The notes: generated by a model not told the origin, from the sequence alone. DNA of 64,000 nucleotides from an uncultured Clostridia bacterium (GCA_944379995.1 CALWGF010000001.1:62001-126000), one strand, 5' to 3'; shown: positions 43,288 to 51,251, numbered from the stretch's first letter. Translations and numbers: made by a program.

Positions 43288-44196
43288 ATGGAGGATATTA
43301 TGAAAAAAAATATCAGTAGTAATGAAAGAATGGAGGTTGTAAATGATGTCGGTATGAAAACATTAATTGCAAATGTAATTCTTTCTGTTGTAAAAATTAT
43401 TGCAGGTTTTGTTGCACAAAGTAGTGCTATGATTGCTGACGGTTTTCATACTGTTTCTGACGTTGTGTCAACTGTTGCTGTTATGGTTGGTGTAAAATTT
43501 TCTGAAAAAGAAGCTGATGAAGGTCACCCTTATGGTCATGAAAGAATAGAGTCAGTTGTAACTGTATTACTTTCTCTTATGCTTTCATTTACTGGTGTTG
43601 GTATTGCTGTTACAGGTATTAAAACAATTATAAATCAAGACTTTACAACTCCGGGTACACTTGCTCTTGTAGCTGCTGTATTATCAATATTAGTTAAAGA
43701 GTTAATGTATAGATATACTGTTATTGCAGCAGAAAAAATAAATAGTACAGCTTTAAAGGCTGACGCTTGGCATCATCGTTCAGATGCTTTTTCATCAATA
43801 GGTACTCTTTTTGGTATAGCAGGAGCTATGATAGGCTTTAAAATACTTGACCCTCTTGCTGGTATTGTTGTTTCAATACTTATAATAAAAGTTGGTATTG
43901 AAATACTTATGCAAGGCTTAAATCAGCTTATTGACAGAGCCGCTGATAATGATACAATTAATACAATAAAAAATACTATAATTAATATTAAGGGTGTTAT
44001 GGGCATAGATGATATAAAAACAAGACTTCACGGTTCAAAATTATATGTTGATGTTGAAATAGCTGTTGATGATGAAATAACTGTTAAAGAAGGTCATTCA
44101 ATAGCCGAGGCTGTACACAATAAAATAGAAAATGCAATACCTGATGTTAAACATTGTATGGTACATGTAAACCCTTATAAAAATAAAGGTGAATAA
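43288..44196 (+). CDS. Cation diffusion facilitator (CDF) metal exporter
   Basis: 302 residues from ATG 43288, 9 bases after AAGGAG; upstream in-frame codons lie inside the leader terminator. Six helices with the CDF metal sites IADGFHTVSD near residue 45-54 (H-x3-D in TM2) and DAWHHRSDAF near 158 (H-x3-D in TM5), plus GHPYGHERIES. The C-terminal cytoplasmic dimerisation domain (about 215-300) ends PDVKHCMVHVNP. An H-D/H-D site suggests Zn, Cd, Co or Ni rather than Fe/Mn. Overlaps the radical SAM gene by one base. Confidence 0.92.
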   Translation: MEDIMKKNISSNERMEVVNDVGMKTLIANVILSVVKIIAGFVAQSSAMIADGFHTVSDVVSTVAVMVGVKFSEKEADEGHPYGHERIESVVTVLLSLMLSFTGVGIAVTGIKTIINQDFTTPGTLALVAAVLSILVKELMYRYTVIAAEKINSTALKADAWHHRSDAFSSIGTLFGIAGAMIGFKILDPLAGIVVSILIIKVGIEILMQGLNQLIDRAADNDTINTIKNTIINIKGVMGIDDIKTRLHGSKLYVDVEIAVDDEITVKEGHSIAEAVHNKIENAIPDVKHCMVHVNPYKNKGE

Positions 44197-45050
44197 TGAA
44201 AAAATTAAAAAAAATATATATTGAAATAACTAATGTTTGTAATATGAACTGTTCTTTTTGTCCTAAGACTAAAAGAAAGCCCCAATTTATGACGGTTAAC
44301 AATTTTTCAAATATTATTTCTAAAATAAAGCCATATACTGATTTTGTATATCTTCACGTTATGGGAGAACCTCTTTTACACCCTAATATAGGAGAAATAC
44401 TTGATGTTTGCCAAGAATATGACATACAAGCAAATATGACAACAAACGGTACTCTTATAGAGGAAAAAGGGGATATTATATTAAATAAAAAAGCATTAAG
44501 ACAAATAAATTATTCTCTCCATAGCTTTCCGGCTAATACTGTTGAATTTACAAATGAAGAATATTTAAAAAGAATATTTGATTTTATAGATAAAACAGAT
44601 ATTGAAGAAAGAATAATAAATTGTCTTAGATTATGGAATATGGAAAGCAGTCTTTTTTCTGAAAATGAAACAACATTTAAACTTTTGAAAGAAAAATTTT
44701 CTCTTTCTGAAATAGAAATAAGACAAACAGACAGAAACGGTATAAAACTTAAAGACAGAGTTTTTCTACAACAAGATAAAGTTTTCTTTTGGCCTGATAT
44801 AAATAGAAAACCTCAGTTTTTTGAAGGTAAATGTTTTGGACTTAAAAGCCATATGGGTATACTTGTTGACGGTACTGTTATTCCTTGTTGTCTTGATAGC
44901 TGTGGTGATATAAATTTAGGTAATATATTTGAATGTGATTTTGATAATATTATAAATAGTGAAAGAGCCTGTAAAATGAAAAATGGTTTTTCTCAAAATA
45001 GAAGAATTGAACAACTTTGTACTACTTGTGGTTGGAATTTCAATATGTAA
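44196..45050 (+). CDS. Radical SAM protein with SPASM-like C-terminus
   Basis: 284 residues. N-terminal C-x3-C-x2-C cluster motif TNVCNMNCSFCPKT near residue 12-25; TNGTLI near 88 in the SAM-binding barrel. The C-terminal Cys-rich part, CFGLKSHMGILVDG...CCLDSCGDINLGNI...CTTCGW, can hold an auxiliary Fe-S cluster. SPASM proteins modify peptides or proteins or act as anaerobic sulfatase-maturing enzymes. No precursor peptide gene is visible nearby, so the substrate is unknown. Coupled to the CDF transporter gene by a one-base overlap. Confidence 0.85.
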   Translation: MKKLKKIYIEITNVCNMNCSFCPKTKRKPQFMTVNNFSNIISKIKPYTDFVYLHVMGEPLLHPNIGEILDVCQEYDIQANMTTNGTLIEEKGDIILNKKALRQINYSLHSFPANTVEFTNEEYLKRIFDFIDKTDIEERIINCLRLWNMESSLFSENETTFKLLKEKFSLSEIEIRQTDRNGIKLKDRVFLQQDKVFFWPDINRKPQFFEGKCFGLKSHMGILVDGTVIPCCLDSCGDINLGNIFECDFDNIINSERACKMKNGFSQNRRIEQLCTTCGWNFNM

Positions 45051-45126
45051 TTTGTATAAAAAATAGCTTTAGTTTATATAAAAATTATACAAAAAATATA
45101 TATTGTTAAAAAACTTTTAAAAAAAA

Positions 45127-45153
45127 AGAGGAATTCGTCCTAAATGGTAGAAT
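45127..45153 (+). promoter_or_regulatory. Sigma-H-like promoter
   Basis: AGAGGAATT (45127-45135), 11 bases, GTAGAAT (45147-45153). This fits the sigma-H pattern RnAGGAwWW...RnnGAAT. No good sigma-A promoter is as clear in this 209-base gap. Confidence 0.5.
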
Positions 45154-45259
45154 AATATTATTATAAATAACATTACTAAATAAAAATTTAATTTTAAACT
45201 TTTATAATTATGTTATTAAATCAAAAGTATATCATATCCAAATAAAGGGGGAGATTGCA

Positions 45260-45673
45260 ATGATACAAATTCTTGCTGGCGGTAAAGGTGAAGGAAAAAG
45301 TAAAAAAATATTAGATATGGCTAATGAAGCTGGTAAAACAGCTAATGGTCATGTTGTGTTTATTGATGATGACAATAGACATATGTATGATTTGCATTAT
45401 GACATTCGTTTTGTTGAAACATCAGGCTTTGTTATGAAAGACTTAAAAGTATTATTTGGGTTTATTTGTGGTATACTTTCGCAGGATAATGATATAGAGA
45501 AAATTTTTATTGATGGTCTTCATAATATAGTTAAAGAAGTTACTGACGAAGGACTTACTGAATTTATATGTGAACTTGAAAAAACATCTGCAAAATCAAA
45601 TGTTGATTTTAGTATAATTATCAGTGAAAAAGCAGAAGCTCTTCCTGATAAAGTTAAGGAGTACATTATTTAA
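45260..45673 (+). CDS. Small P-loop NTPase-like protein
   Basis: 137 residues, GGGGGAG site 8 bases upstream. Walker A at GGKGEGKSKK (residues 7-16), Walker B-like KIFIDGLHN near 77, and VFIDDDNR near 35. It is short and lacks lid or oligomerisation domains, resembling proteins sometimes labelled PilT-like or twitching-motility ATPases in Clostridia. The substrate or partner is unknown. It is followed after 2 bases by a radical SAM gene and preceded by a sigma-H-like promoter. Confidence 0.7.
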   Translation: MIQILAGGKGEGKSKKILDMANEAGKTANGHVVFIDDDNRHMYDLHYDIRFVETSGFVMKDLKVLFGFICGILSQDNDIEKIFIDGLHNIVKEVTDEGLTEFICELEKTSAKSNVDFSIIISEKAEALPDKVKEYII

Positions 45674-45675
45674 TT

Positions 45676-46617
45676 ATGAGCGTTTACAACCGATATTCCG
45701 ATTATTTGAAGGAAAGATATAATGAAAAGGTTTATAAACTTCCTGTTTCTATTCCTGTAAGCTGTCCTAATAGAAATAACGGCAAAAAAGGTTGTTCATA
45801 TTGCGGAGTTGAAGGTGCCGGATTTGAAAATTTATCCGGTACTTTTTCTGTTTATGAACAACTTGAAAAAAACAAAGAATATATAGGCAAAAGATATAAA
45901 GCAAAAAAATTTATAGCATATTTTCAAAGTTTTACAAACACATATCTTCCAGTAGAAGACTTTGAAAAATATATAAATGAGGCTTCTTCTGTTTCCGATA
46001 TTGTTGAAATAGCTGTTTCAACAAGACCGGATTGTATACACGAAAAATATCTCGATGTACTTAAAAAAGTAAATCAACAAAAAAATATAAATATAACTGT
46101 TGAGCTTGGGCTTCAAACGGTTAATTATCATTCACTTAAAAAAGTAAATAGAGGTCATAGCCTCGCTGAATATATTGATGCTGTTTTGCGTATTAAAAAA
46201 TATGGTTTCAATATATGTACACATATTATACTTAATTTACCTTGGGATAATATTGATGATGCCATAGAGTGTGCAAAAATAGTTTCTGTTTTAGGTTCTG
46301 ATTATATAAAACTTCACGCTTTATATATTGAAAAAAATACAGATATGGCAGAAGAATATTTAAGAGGAGATTTTGAAATATGTTCTGTTGATGAATATAA
46401 AAAAAGAGTTATTGCATTTTTAAGACATCTTTCACCGAATATTGCTGTTCAAAGAATAATAGGCAGAGCACCAGAGGAAAATACTCTTTTTGCTAATTGG
46501 GGTATGAGCTGGTGGAAAATACATGATGAAATAGAAAATTATATGAGTGAAAAAGGGTATATACAAGGGGATTTATATTTGTATACAGACGGAAGTGCTG
46601 TAAAGAAATTTGTATAA
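45676..46617 (+). CDS. YhcC-type radical SAM protein (TIGR01212 family)
   Basis: 313 residues. The cluster-binding Cys are in SCPNRNNGKKGCSYCG (near residue 28), the unusual long first spacing of the Elp3-related YhcC group. YFQSFTNTY near 79, STRPDCI near 116 and ELGLQTVNYHSLKKVNRGH near 150 are family hallmarks. Function is not established; tRNA modification has been suggested for relatives. In one operon with the small P-loop protein. Confidence 0.9.
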   Translation: MSVYNRYSDYLKERYNEKVYKLPVSIPVSCPNRNNGKKGCSYCGVEGAGFENLSGTFSVYEQLEKNKEYIGKRYKAKKFIAYFQSFTNTYLPVEDFEKYINEASSVSDIVEIAVSTRPDCIHEKYLDVLKKVNQQKNINITVELGLQTVNYHSLKKVNRGHSLAEYIDAVLRIKKYGFNICTHIILNLPWDNIDDAIECAKIVSVLGSDYIKLHALYIEKNTDMAEEYLRGDFEICSVDEYKKRVIAFLRHLSPNIAVQRIIGRAPEENTLFANWGMSWWKIHDEIENYMSEKGYIQGDLYLYTDGSAVKKFV

Positions 46618-46756
46618 ATGGTATATCGATTTACTATTTTTTATAATTAAAGTGCAATTTATTTTATATTTCATATACAATTTTATTAAATTTTGGTCAA
46701 AAATTTTAATATAAGTTGTTTTAAATATAAAAAATAAAAAAATTAAACAAAAATAG

Positions 46757-46784
46757 TTTACTTTTGTAAAAATTATGTTAAAAT
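46757..46784 (+). promoter_or_regulatory. Promoter of the candidate small RNA
   Basis: TTTACT (46757-46762), 16 bases, TAAAAT (46779-46784); start expected near 46791. Confidence 0.5.
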
Positions 46785-46790
46785 TATATA

Positions 46791-46940
46791 GTAAGTAACA
46801 ATGTTTAATTGTTATTAATTGAATAGCTTTAAAGCATTTTGTGCTTTATATATTTATTTAATCTTTTAATTCCCCCAAAATTAAAGATTAAGAAGTACTA
46901 AAAAATCCATCGACCCTTATCCTGCCGATGGATTTTTTTT
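46791..46940 (+). ncRNA. Candidate small regulatory RNA with a CCCCC loop
   Basis: This lies in a 405-base gap (46618-47022) with no plausible coding frame. In order: hairpin TAACAAT/ATTGTTA (46796-46814); hairpin AAAGCA/TGCTTT (46831-46847); a long hairpin of about 14 pairs (46857-46891) with CCCCC exposed in its loop; and a strong terminator. The terminator loop ACCCTTATCCTGC is also C-rich. Promoter plus folded body plus terminator without an open frame suggest a stand-alone RNA of about 150 bases. It is not recognisably 6S, tmRNA or SRP RNA. The rest of the gap (46618-46750) is featureless A+T. Confidence 0.55.
46903..46940 (+). terminator. Terminator of the candidate small RNA
   Basis: AAATCCATCG pairs perfectly with CGATGGATTT over a 13-base loop, then T run to 46940. 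Confidence 0.92.
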
Positions 46941-47022
46941 ATTTTAAAAAATAAATAAAATATTATATAATTTTTTTTGGTATATTACTTCGATATTTTT
47001 AGTTTATTGGGAGGTAACAAAA

Positions 47023-47469
47023 ATGAGTGTTAAAGGAGAAAAAGCAAAAAAATTATTTGAAGAAGGATATAATTGTTGTCAGTCCGTTGTAGGTGCATTT
47101 TGTGAAGATTTTGGAATGGATTTTAATACAACTATAAAAATGGTTTCTCCTCTTGGTGCTGGTATGGGTAGAATGAGAGAAGTCTGTGGTGCTGTTTCTG
47201 GTATGTTTATTGTACTTGGAATGAAAGAAGGGTATAATGACCCTAAGGCTTTTGATGAGAAAAAAGAAGTGTACGAAAAAGTACAAAATTTAGCAAAAGA
47301 ATTTCAAAATAAAAACGGTTCTATTATATGTCGTGAACTTTTGGGGCTTAATATAAAAACAGATAATCCAACACCTTCAAAACGTACTGATGAATATTAT
47401 AAAAAACGTCCTTGTGGTGAAATAGTAAAAATAGCAGCTGATATACTGGAAAAAGAGCTTTCAAAATGA
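47023..47469 (+). CDS. C_GCAxxG_C_C family protein
   Basis: 148 residues, GGGAGG before the ATG. The named cysteine pattern is visible: GYNCCQSVV near residue 15, VCGAVSGMFIVLG near 54, ICRELLGL near 104 and RPCGEIV near 129. This family is widespread in anaerobes and is suspected to bind metal or a cofactor and act in redox, but no activity is established. 36 bases separate it from the dCMP deaminase gene, with no terminator between. Confidence 0.9.
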   Translation: MSVKGEKAKKLFEEGYNCCQSVVGAFCEDFGMDFNTTIKMVSPLGAGMGRMREVCGAVSGMFIVLGMKEGYNDPKAFDEKKEVYEKVQNLAKEFQNKNGSIICRELLGLNIKTDNPTPSKRTDEYYKKRPCGEIVKIAADILEKELSK

Positions 47470-47505
47470 TATACTTTATAAAAATATTTATAAAGGGGGA
47501 TTATA

Positions 47506-47949
47506 ATGCGAGCAAGCTGGGACGAATATTTTATGGAAATTGCAGAAATTGTAAAAACACGTTCAACTTGTCTTAGACGTCAAGTAGGTGCTGTTATTGT
47601 AAAAGATAATAGAATATTAACAACAGGATATAATGGAGCACCTTCAGGTATTAGCCATTGTACCGATTTAGGATATTGTGAGAGAGAACGTCTTAATATA
47701 CCTTCTGGTCAAAGACATGAACTTTGTATGGCTTTACACGCAGAGCAAAATGCCATTATACAGGCGGCAAACGTGGGAGTAAGCACAAATGGTGGTACTT
47801 TATATGTAACACTTCAACCTTGCGTAATATGTGCCAAAATGGCCGTAAATGCAGGTATAACTAAAATTGTATATAAAGGAAGTTATCCTGATGAACTTTC
47901 AATGAGAATACTTAATGAAGCTAATATTGAGCTTGTAGTTATGGAATAA
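47506..47949 (+). CDS. dCMP deaminase (ComEB-like)
   Basis: 147 residues. Zinc-dependent deaminase: HAEQNAI near residue 84 (zinc His, catalytic Glu) and PCVICAKM near 111 (two zinc Cys). A further His/Cys-rich insert (SHCTDLGYC near 52) is typical of dCMP deaminases of the ComEB/Dcd group. It converts dCMP to dUMP for thymidylate synthesis. Length is normal. Confidence 0.92.
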   Translation: MRASWDEYFMEIAEIVKTRSTCLRRQVGAVIVKDNRILTTGYNGAPSGISHCTDLGYCERERLNIPSGQRHELCMALHAEQNAIIQAANVGVSTNGGTLYVTLQPCVICAKMAVNAGITKIVYKGSYPDELSMRILNEANIELVVME

Positions 47950-47974
47950 AAAGGTATCTTTTGATACCTTTTTT
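47948..47974. terminator. Terminator between dCMP deaminase and YqxD genes
   Basis: AAGGTATC pairs with GATACCTT over TTTT, with A run before and T run after, so it can serve both convergent genes. Confidence 0.88.
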
Positions 47975-48416
47975 ATTTGTATAACTTTTCTAAAAGACTT
48001 ATAAAACATATTCTGAATTTTTCATCATCTTGTTTTGTACGTTTTTTCATATGTCCTTTAAATCTTTTATGTTTTCTTCTTTGCTCTTTTGAAATATGCC
48101 TTTCAAATAACATTCTTTCTATACATTCATTTGTATATATAAATCCGTTTTGATGTATTACATAAACACCTTTTGCAAGTAAAAGTGTTGCAAGACCATA
48201 ATCTTGAGTTACTGAAATATCACCTTTTTTTGCAAGATTTGCTATGAAAAAATCTGCACTATCTGCTGATTTATCAACTGTAACAACTTTAAAACCATTT
48301 TCATCAATTATATGGCTTGTATCTGTTACCATTATAACAGGTATATTAAATTTTTTGCTTTCATCTACTATTATATCTTTTACAGGGCAAGCGTCTGCAT
48401 CTACAAGTATATTCAT
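47973..48416 (-). CDS. YaiI/YqxD family protein (DUF188)
   Basis: 147 residues from ATG 48416 (AAGGTGA six bases ahead; an in-frame GTG at 48425 overlaps that site). Begins MNILVDADACPVKDII, the DUF188 hallmark with acidic residues of a NYN/PIN-like fold. DFFIANLAKKGDISVTQDYGLATLLLAKG follows near residue 65. A C-terminal RRKHKRFKGHMKKR basic stretch could contact RNA. Possibly a nuclease; no activity established. Confidence 0.88.
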   Translation of the reverse strand: MNILVDADACPVKDIIVDESKKFNIPVIMVTDTSHIIDENGFKVVTVDKSADSADFFIANLAKKGDISVTQDYGLATLLLAKGVYVIHQNGFIYTNECIERMLFERHISKEQRRKHKRFKGHMKKRTKQDDEKFRICFISLLEKLYK

Positions 48417-48518
48417 ATTATTCACCTTTTTTGTATTTATATTAATAAAAATTGAAATTTTATCGTATATAGTATATCATATATAGAAATATTTTACATA
48501 ACTAAAGGAGTGGTAAAA

Positions 48519-49064
48519 GTGCTTGAACTTGAAAAAATAATGGAATATAATAAGGCATTTGTTGAAAATAAGGAATATATACAGTATGAAACAGATAAAT
48601 ATCCAGATAGACATCTTATGATAGTTACTTGTATGGATACAAGGCTTACAGAACTTCTTCCACGTGCAATAGGCATAAAAAACGGAGATGCACAAGTTGT
48701 AAAAACTGCGGGGGCTGTTATAACAAATCCTTATGGTAGTGAATTAAGAAGTATACTTGTAGGTATATATGATATGGGTGTTAAAGAGGTTATTGTTATA
48801 GGTCATGATGATTGTGGTATGCAGGGGCTTAAATCTGAAAAGCTTATTAGTGAAATGAGAGAAAGAGGAATTGATGAAAAGCACCTTGATAGTCATATAT
48901 GTTGTGAAACAAATATGGATAGTTGGCTTACAGGATTTGAAGATGTTGAAGAAGCTGTAAGACATAGTGTACATATTATAAAAAATCACCCGCTTATACC
49001 AGAAGGTATAATTGTTAATGGTCTTGTTATAAATCCTAAAACAGGAGCTTTAAGACGAGTGTAA
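48519..49064 (+). CDS. Beta-class carbonic anhydrase
   Basis: 181 residues from GTG 48519, 8 bases after AAAGGAG; a GTG at 48510 lies within that site. Zinc and catalytic residues: CMDTRL near residue 40 (Cys and the Asp-Arg dyad), GHDDCGMQG near 93 (His and Cys). It interconverts CO2 and bicarbonate. Members of this short subclass in Clostridia support carboxylation reactions. Confidence 0.92.
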   Translation: MLELEKIMEYNKAFVENKEYIQYETDKYPDRHLMIVTCMDTRLTELLPRAIGIKNGDAQVVKTAGAVITNPYGSELRSILVGIYDMGVKEVIVIGHDDCGMQGLKSEKLISEMRERGIDEKHLDSHICCETNMDSWLTGFEDVEEAVRHSVHIIKNHPLIPEGIIVNGLVINPKTGALRRV

Positions 49065-49082
49065 AAAATAACTAAAAAATAA

Positions 49083-49117
49083 CTCTCTACTGTAAAACAG
49101 TAGAGAGATTTTTTTTT
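49083..49117 (+). terminator. Terminator after carbonic anhydrase
   Basis: CTCTCTACTG pairs perfectly with CAGTAGAGAG over TAAAA, then A and nine T. It lies between convergent genes. Confidence 0.92.
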
Positions 49118-49127
49118 ATTATAAATA

Positions 49128-49820
49128 TTATAAAATATTACCGTCTGGTGTTATTATAACAACTTCAACAGGTATGTTTTTACCTGATTTTATAACTGCG
49201 TTTTTAACGGCATTTTCTAGGGCACCGCAACAAGGTACTTGCATACGTGTTACTGTTAATGTTTTTATATCATTAAGTTTTAAAATTTCAGAAAGTTTTT
49301 CTGAATAATCTGTCATATCAAGTTTTGGACAGCCTATAAGTGTTATTCTGTTTTTAATAAATTTGTTATGAAAATCACCGTAAGCATATGCTGTACAATC
49401 AGCAGCAATAAGCATATTGCAGTTGTTGAAATAAGATGCAGTAAGTGGTGCAAGTTTAATCTGTACAGGCCATTGTGAAAGACAACTTTGTACAGGTGCA
49501 GAATTTACACTTGTTTCTTCTCTTTCTATTGTTTTAGACTGTGAACCAGCACAATGACATGAACTTTCTGCTAATTTTCTTTCTGCCATGTGTTTTTCCA
49601 CGGCTTCTTTGTCATATTCAAGAGCTTCTCTTTCTTCAAATGATATTGCACAAACAGGACAAGCAGGCAAACAATCTCCAAGTCCGTCACAATAATCATC
49701 TCTTAAAAGAACAGCTTTATCACCAACCATTCCTATTGCTCCCTCATGACAAGCTTTTGCACATTCGCCACAACCAATACATTTTTCAGTATCTATTTTA
49801 ATAATTGACCTTTTAACCAT
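49128..49820 (-). CDS. 4Fe-4S dicluster ferredoxin-like protein
   Basis: 230 residues from ATG 49820 with GGGAGG ahead. Two cluster motifs lie near the N-terminus: CIGCGECAKACHEGAI (near 12) and CDGLGDCLPACPVCAI (near 43), the second with an unusual Gly-Leu-Gly spacing. The C-terminal 130 residues hold further Cys (SCHCAGS, QSCLSQWP, GCPKLD, VPCCGALEN) and probably bind more metal or cofactor. It resembles electron-transfer proteins often found beside Crp/Fnr regulators and hybrid-cluster proteins. Starts 1 base after the flavin-protein gene. Confidence 0.85.
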   Translation of the reverse strand: MVKRSIIKIDTEKCIGCGECAKACHEGAIGMVGDKAVLLRDDYCDGLGDCLPACPVCAISFEEREALEYDKEAVEKHMAERKLAESSCHCAGSQSKTIEREETSVNSAPVQSCLSQWPVQIKLAPLTASYFNNCNMLIAADCTAYAYGDFHNKFIKNRITLIGCPKLDMTDYSEKLSEILKLNDIKTLTVTRMQVPCCGALENAVKNAVIKSGKNIPVEVVIITPDGNIL

Positions 49821-49821
49821 T

Positions 49822-50319
49822 TTAATTTGTCCTCCCAAATTTCATTTCTTTACCTTCTAAATCATATTTTTTTCTTTTGCCAGTTATGCTTTCTATTTCT
49901 ATTTTCCATATAGCTGTAATAGCAAGGCTTTTTTCTATTGCAGAATTAAAATTTTCCATATTACTTTTTGCAAATTTTTCACATATAAGTTTTAATGCGT
50001 GAATTTTATATTCATCATCTGTAATTTCATATGCCTTTCCAAAAGCTATTGCTGACTCATACTCAGTTGTAAATTTTTCAGGTACGATATTAGTTTTTCC
50101 TACACAAGATATACATACATTGTTGTTTGATTTTAATATATCTGTTTTCGTTCCGCTTTTGGCACTATGAAAATACAATGTTTTATTTTCAAGAACAGGT
50201 GAAACAGGTATACAGTAGGGATTGCCTTCAATGTCGTTCATTGAGATAAAAGCATATTCGCAGTTTTTTAGAATATTAATTGCGAAGTCTTCACTCATCT
50301 CTCTGTCTTTCCTTCTCAT
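49822..50319 (-). CDS. Pyridoxamine 5'-phosphate oxidase-like (NimA/PPOX) flavoprotein
   Basis: 165 residues of the split-barrel flavin-binding fold: MSEDFAINILKNCEYAFISMNDIEGNPYCIPVS near the N-terminus and LYFHSAKSGTKTDILK near 74 are typical of the NimA/NimC-like group. These bind FMN or heme; some reduce nitroimidazoles. A role in detoxification or redox sensing is inferred from its pairing with a ferredoxin and a divergent Crp/Fnr regulator. An actual PdxH role is unlikely from the group it resembles. Confidence 0.85.
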   Translation of the reverse strand: MRRKDREMSEDFAINILKNCEYAFISMNDIEGNPYCIPVSPVLENKTLYFHSAKSGTKTDILKSNNNVCISCVGKTNIVPEKFTTEYESAIAFGKAYEITDDEYKIHALKLICEKFAKSNMENFNSAIEKSLAITAIWKIEIESITGKRKKYDLEGKEMKFGRTN

Positions 50320-50349
50320 AAAAAACCTCCTTGATTTAGTAATAATATT

Positions 50350-50389
50350 ATACTATCATAATAGTATTAAATCCAGTTGTTTTTACAAC
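50350..50389. promoter_or_regulatory. Two short palindromes between the flavoprotein and Crp/Fnr genes
   Basis: ATACTAT-CATA-ATAGTAT (50350-50367) has 7-base arms around 4 bases, the geometry used by Crp/Fnr dimers. GTTGT-TTTT-ACAAC (50376-50389) lies 14 bases before the regulator ATG. Confidence 0.5.
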
Positions 50390-50403
50390 AGAAAAGAGGA
50401 ATT

Positions 50404-51054
50404 ATGAAAAAAAATATACTTTTTCAAAATATATTGCAAGAAGATTTGGAAAAAATGTTATCTTGTTTTTCAGCATATAAAAAGGAATATGAAAAAGAAC
50501 AGTATATATGGCATTATGGCGATATTATAAATGAAATAGGTATCATTTTAAAAGGTGGAGTTAATATAATAAAAGAGGATTTTTGGGGAAATCGTGCTAT
50601 TATTGCAAAACTTACAGAAGGAGATGTTTTTGGAGAAGCATTTGCTTTTTCAGGTAAAAAAGAAATTGATGTAAGTGTTGTAGCTTATGATAATACAGAA
50701 ATTCAATTTTTAAATTGTAAAAAAATATTTTTTTCCTGTAATAATGGTTGTGGTTTTCATAGAACATTTACAGAAAATATGATAAAAATGATAAGTGAAA
50801 AAAACATTATGCTTACAAGAAAAATGGAACATATTATGAAAAAAACAACAAGGGAAAAAGTATTATCATATCTTTCAGAAATAGCAATGAAAAATAATAG
50901 TAATACATTTACTATAAATCTTAATCGTCAAGAAATGGCAGATTATCTTTCTGTTGATAGAAGTGCTTTATCAAATGAGCTTTCTAAACTTAGAAAAGAA
51001 GGTATACTTGACTTTAATAAAAATATGTTTAAACTTAAATATAATGACAATTAA
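50404..51054 (+). CDS. Crp/Fnr-family transcriptional regulator
   Basis: 216 residues from ATG 50404 (GAGG just ahead). Cyclic-nucleotide-binding-type beta barrel at about 20-120 (GIILKGGVNIIKED, EGDVFGEAFAFSGK). C-terminal helix-turn-helix at about 165-210 (LNRQEMADYLSVDRSALSNELSKLRKEG). There is no N-terminal Fnr cysteine cluster, though Cys are present near the barrel (LNCKKIFFSCNNGCGFH) and could sense redox or heme. Divergent from the ferredoxin/flavoprotein pair, which it probably controls. Confidence 0.9.
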   Translation: MKKNILFQNILQEDLEKMLSCFSAYKKEYEKEQYIWHYGDIINEIGIILKGGVNIIKEDFWGNRAIIAKLTEGDVFGEAFAFSGKKEIDVSVVAYDNTEIQFLNCKKIFFSCNNGCGFHRTFTENMIKMISEKNIMLTRKMEHIMKKTTREKVLSYLSEIAMKNNSNTFTINLNRQEMADYLSVDRSALSNELSKLRKEGILDFNKNMFKLKYNDN

Positions 51055-51074
51055 ATAAGGAGAGTGATAATAAA

Positions 51075-51251
51075 ATGAATATACCTAAAGACCCTGTTAT
51101 ACTTTTAAGCTTTTTAAATCTTAAATTAAGAGATGAATACAGAAGTCTTGACGACCTTTGTAAAAGTCTTTGTATAGATGAAACAGAAATAAAATCAAAA
51201 ATGAAAACAATAGGATATGATTATTCATTAACTGAAAATCGCTTTATTTAA
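51075..51251 (+). CDS. DUF4250 small protein
   Basis: 58 residues, GGAGAG 8-13 bases upstream. Starts MNIPKDPVILLSFLNLKLRDEYRSLDDLC, the typical DUF4250 opening, and ends YSLTENRFI. The family is small, conserved and of unknown function, with a helix-turn-helix-like LDDLCKSLCIDETEIKSKM. It follows the Crp/Fnr gene by 20 bases and its stop is at the base of the terminator, so the two are probably one transcript. Confidence 0.85.
   Translation: MNIPKDPVILLSFLNLKLRDEYRSLDDLCKSLCIDETEIKSKMKTIGYDYSLTENRFI

Noticed and set aside
46791..46940. 6S RNA, tmRNA or SRP RNA
   Set aside because: No long bulged rod, tRNA-like ends or Alu-like domain; several separate short hairpins instead.
49822..50319. 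True pyridoxamine 5'-phosphate oxidase (PdxH) linked to the B6 module
   Set aside because: It belongs to the NimA-like branch of the fold and lies with a ferredoxin and Crp/Fnr regulator, 2.4 kb from the B6-like genes.
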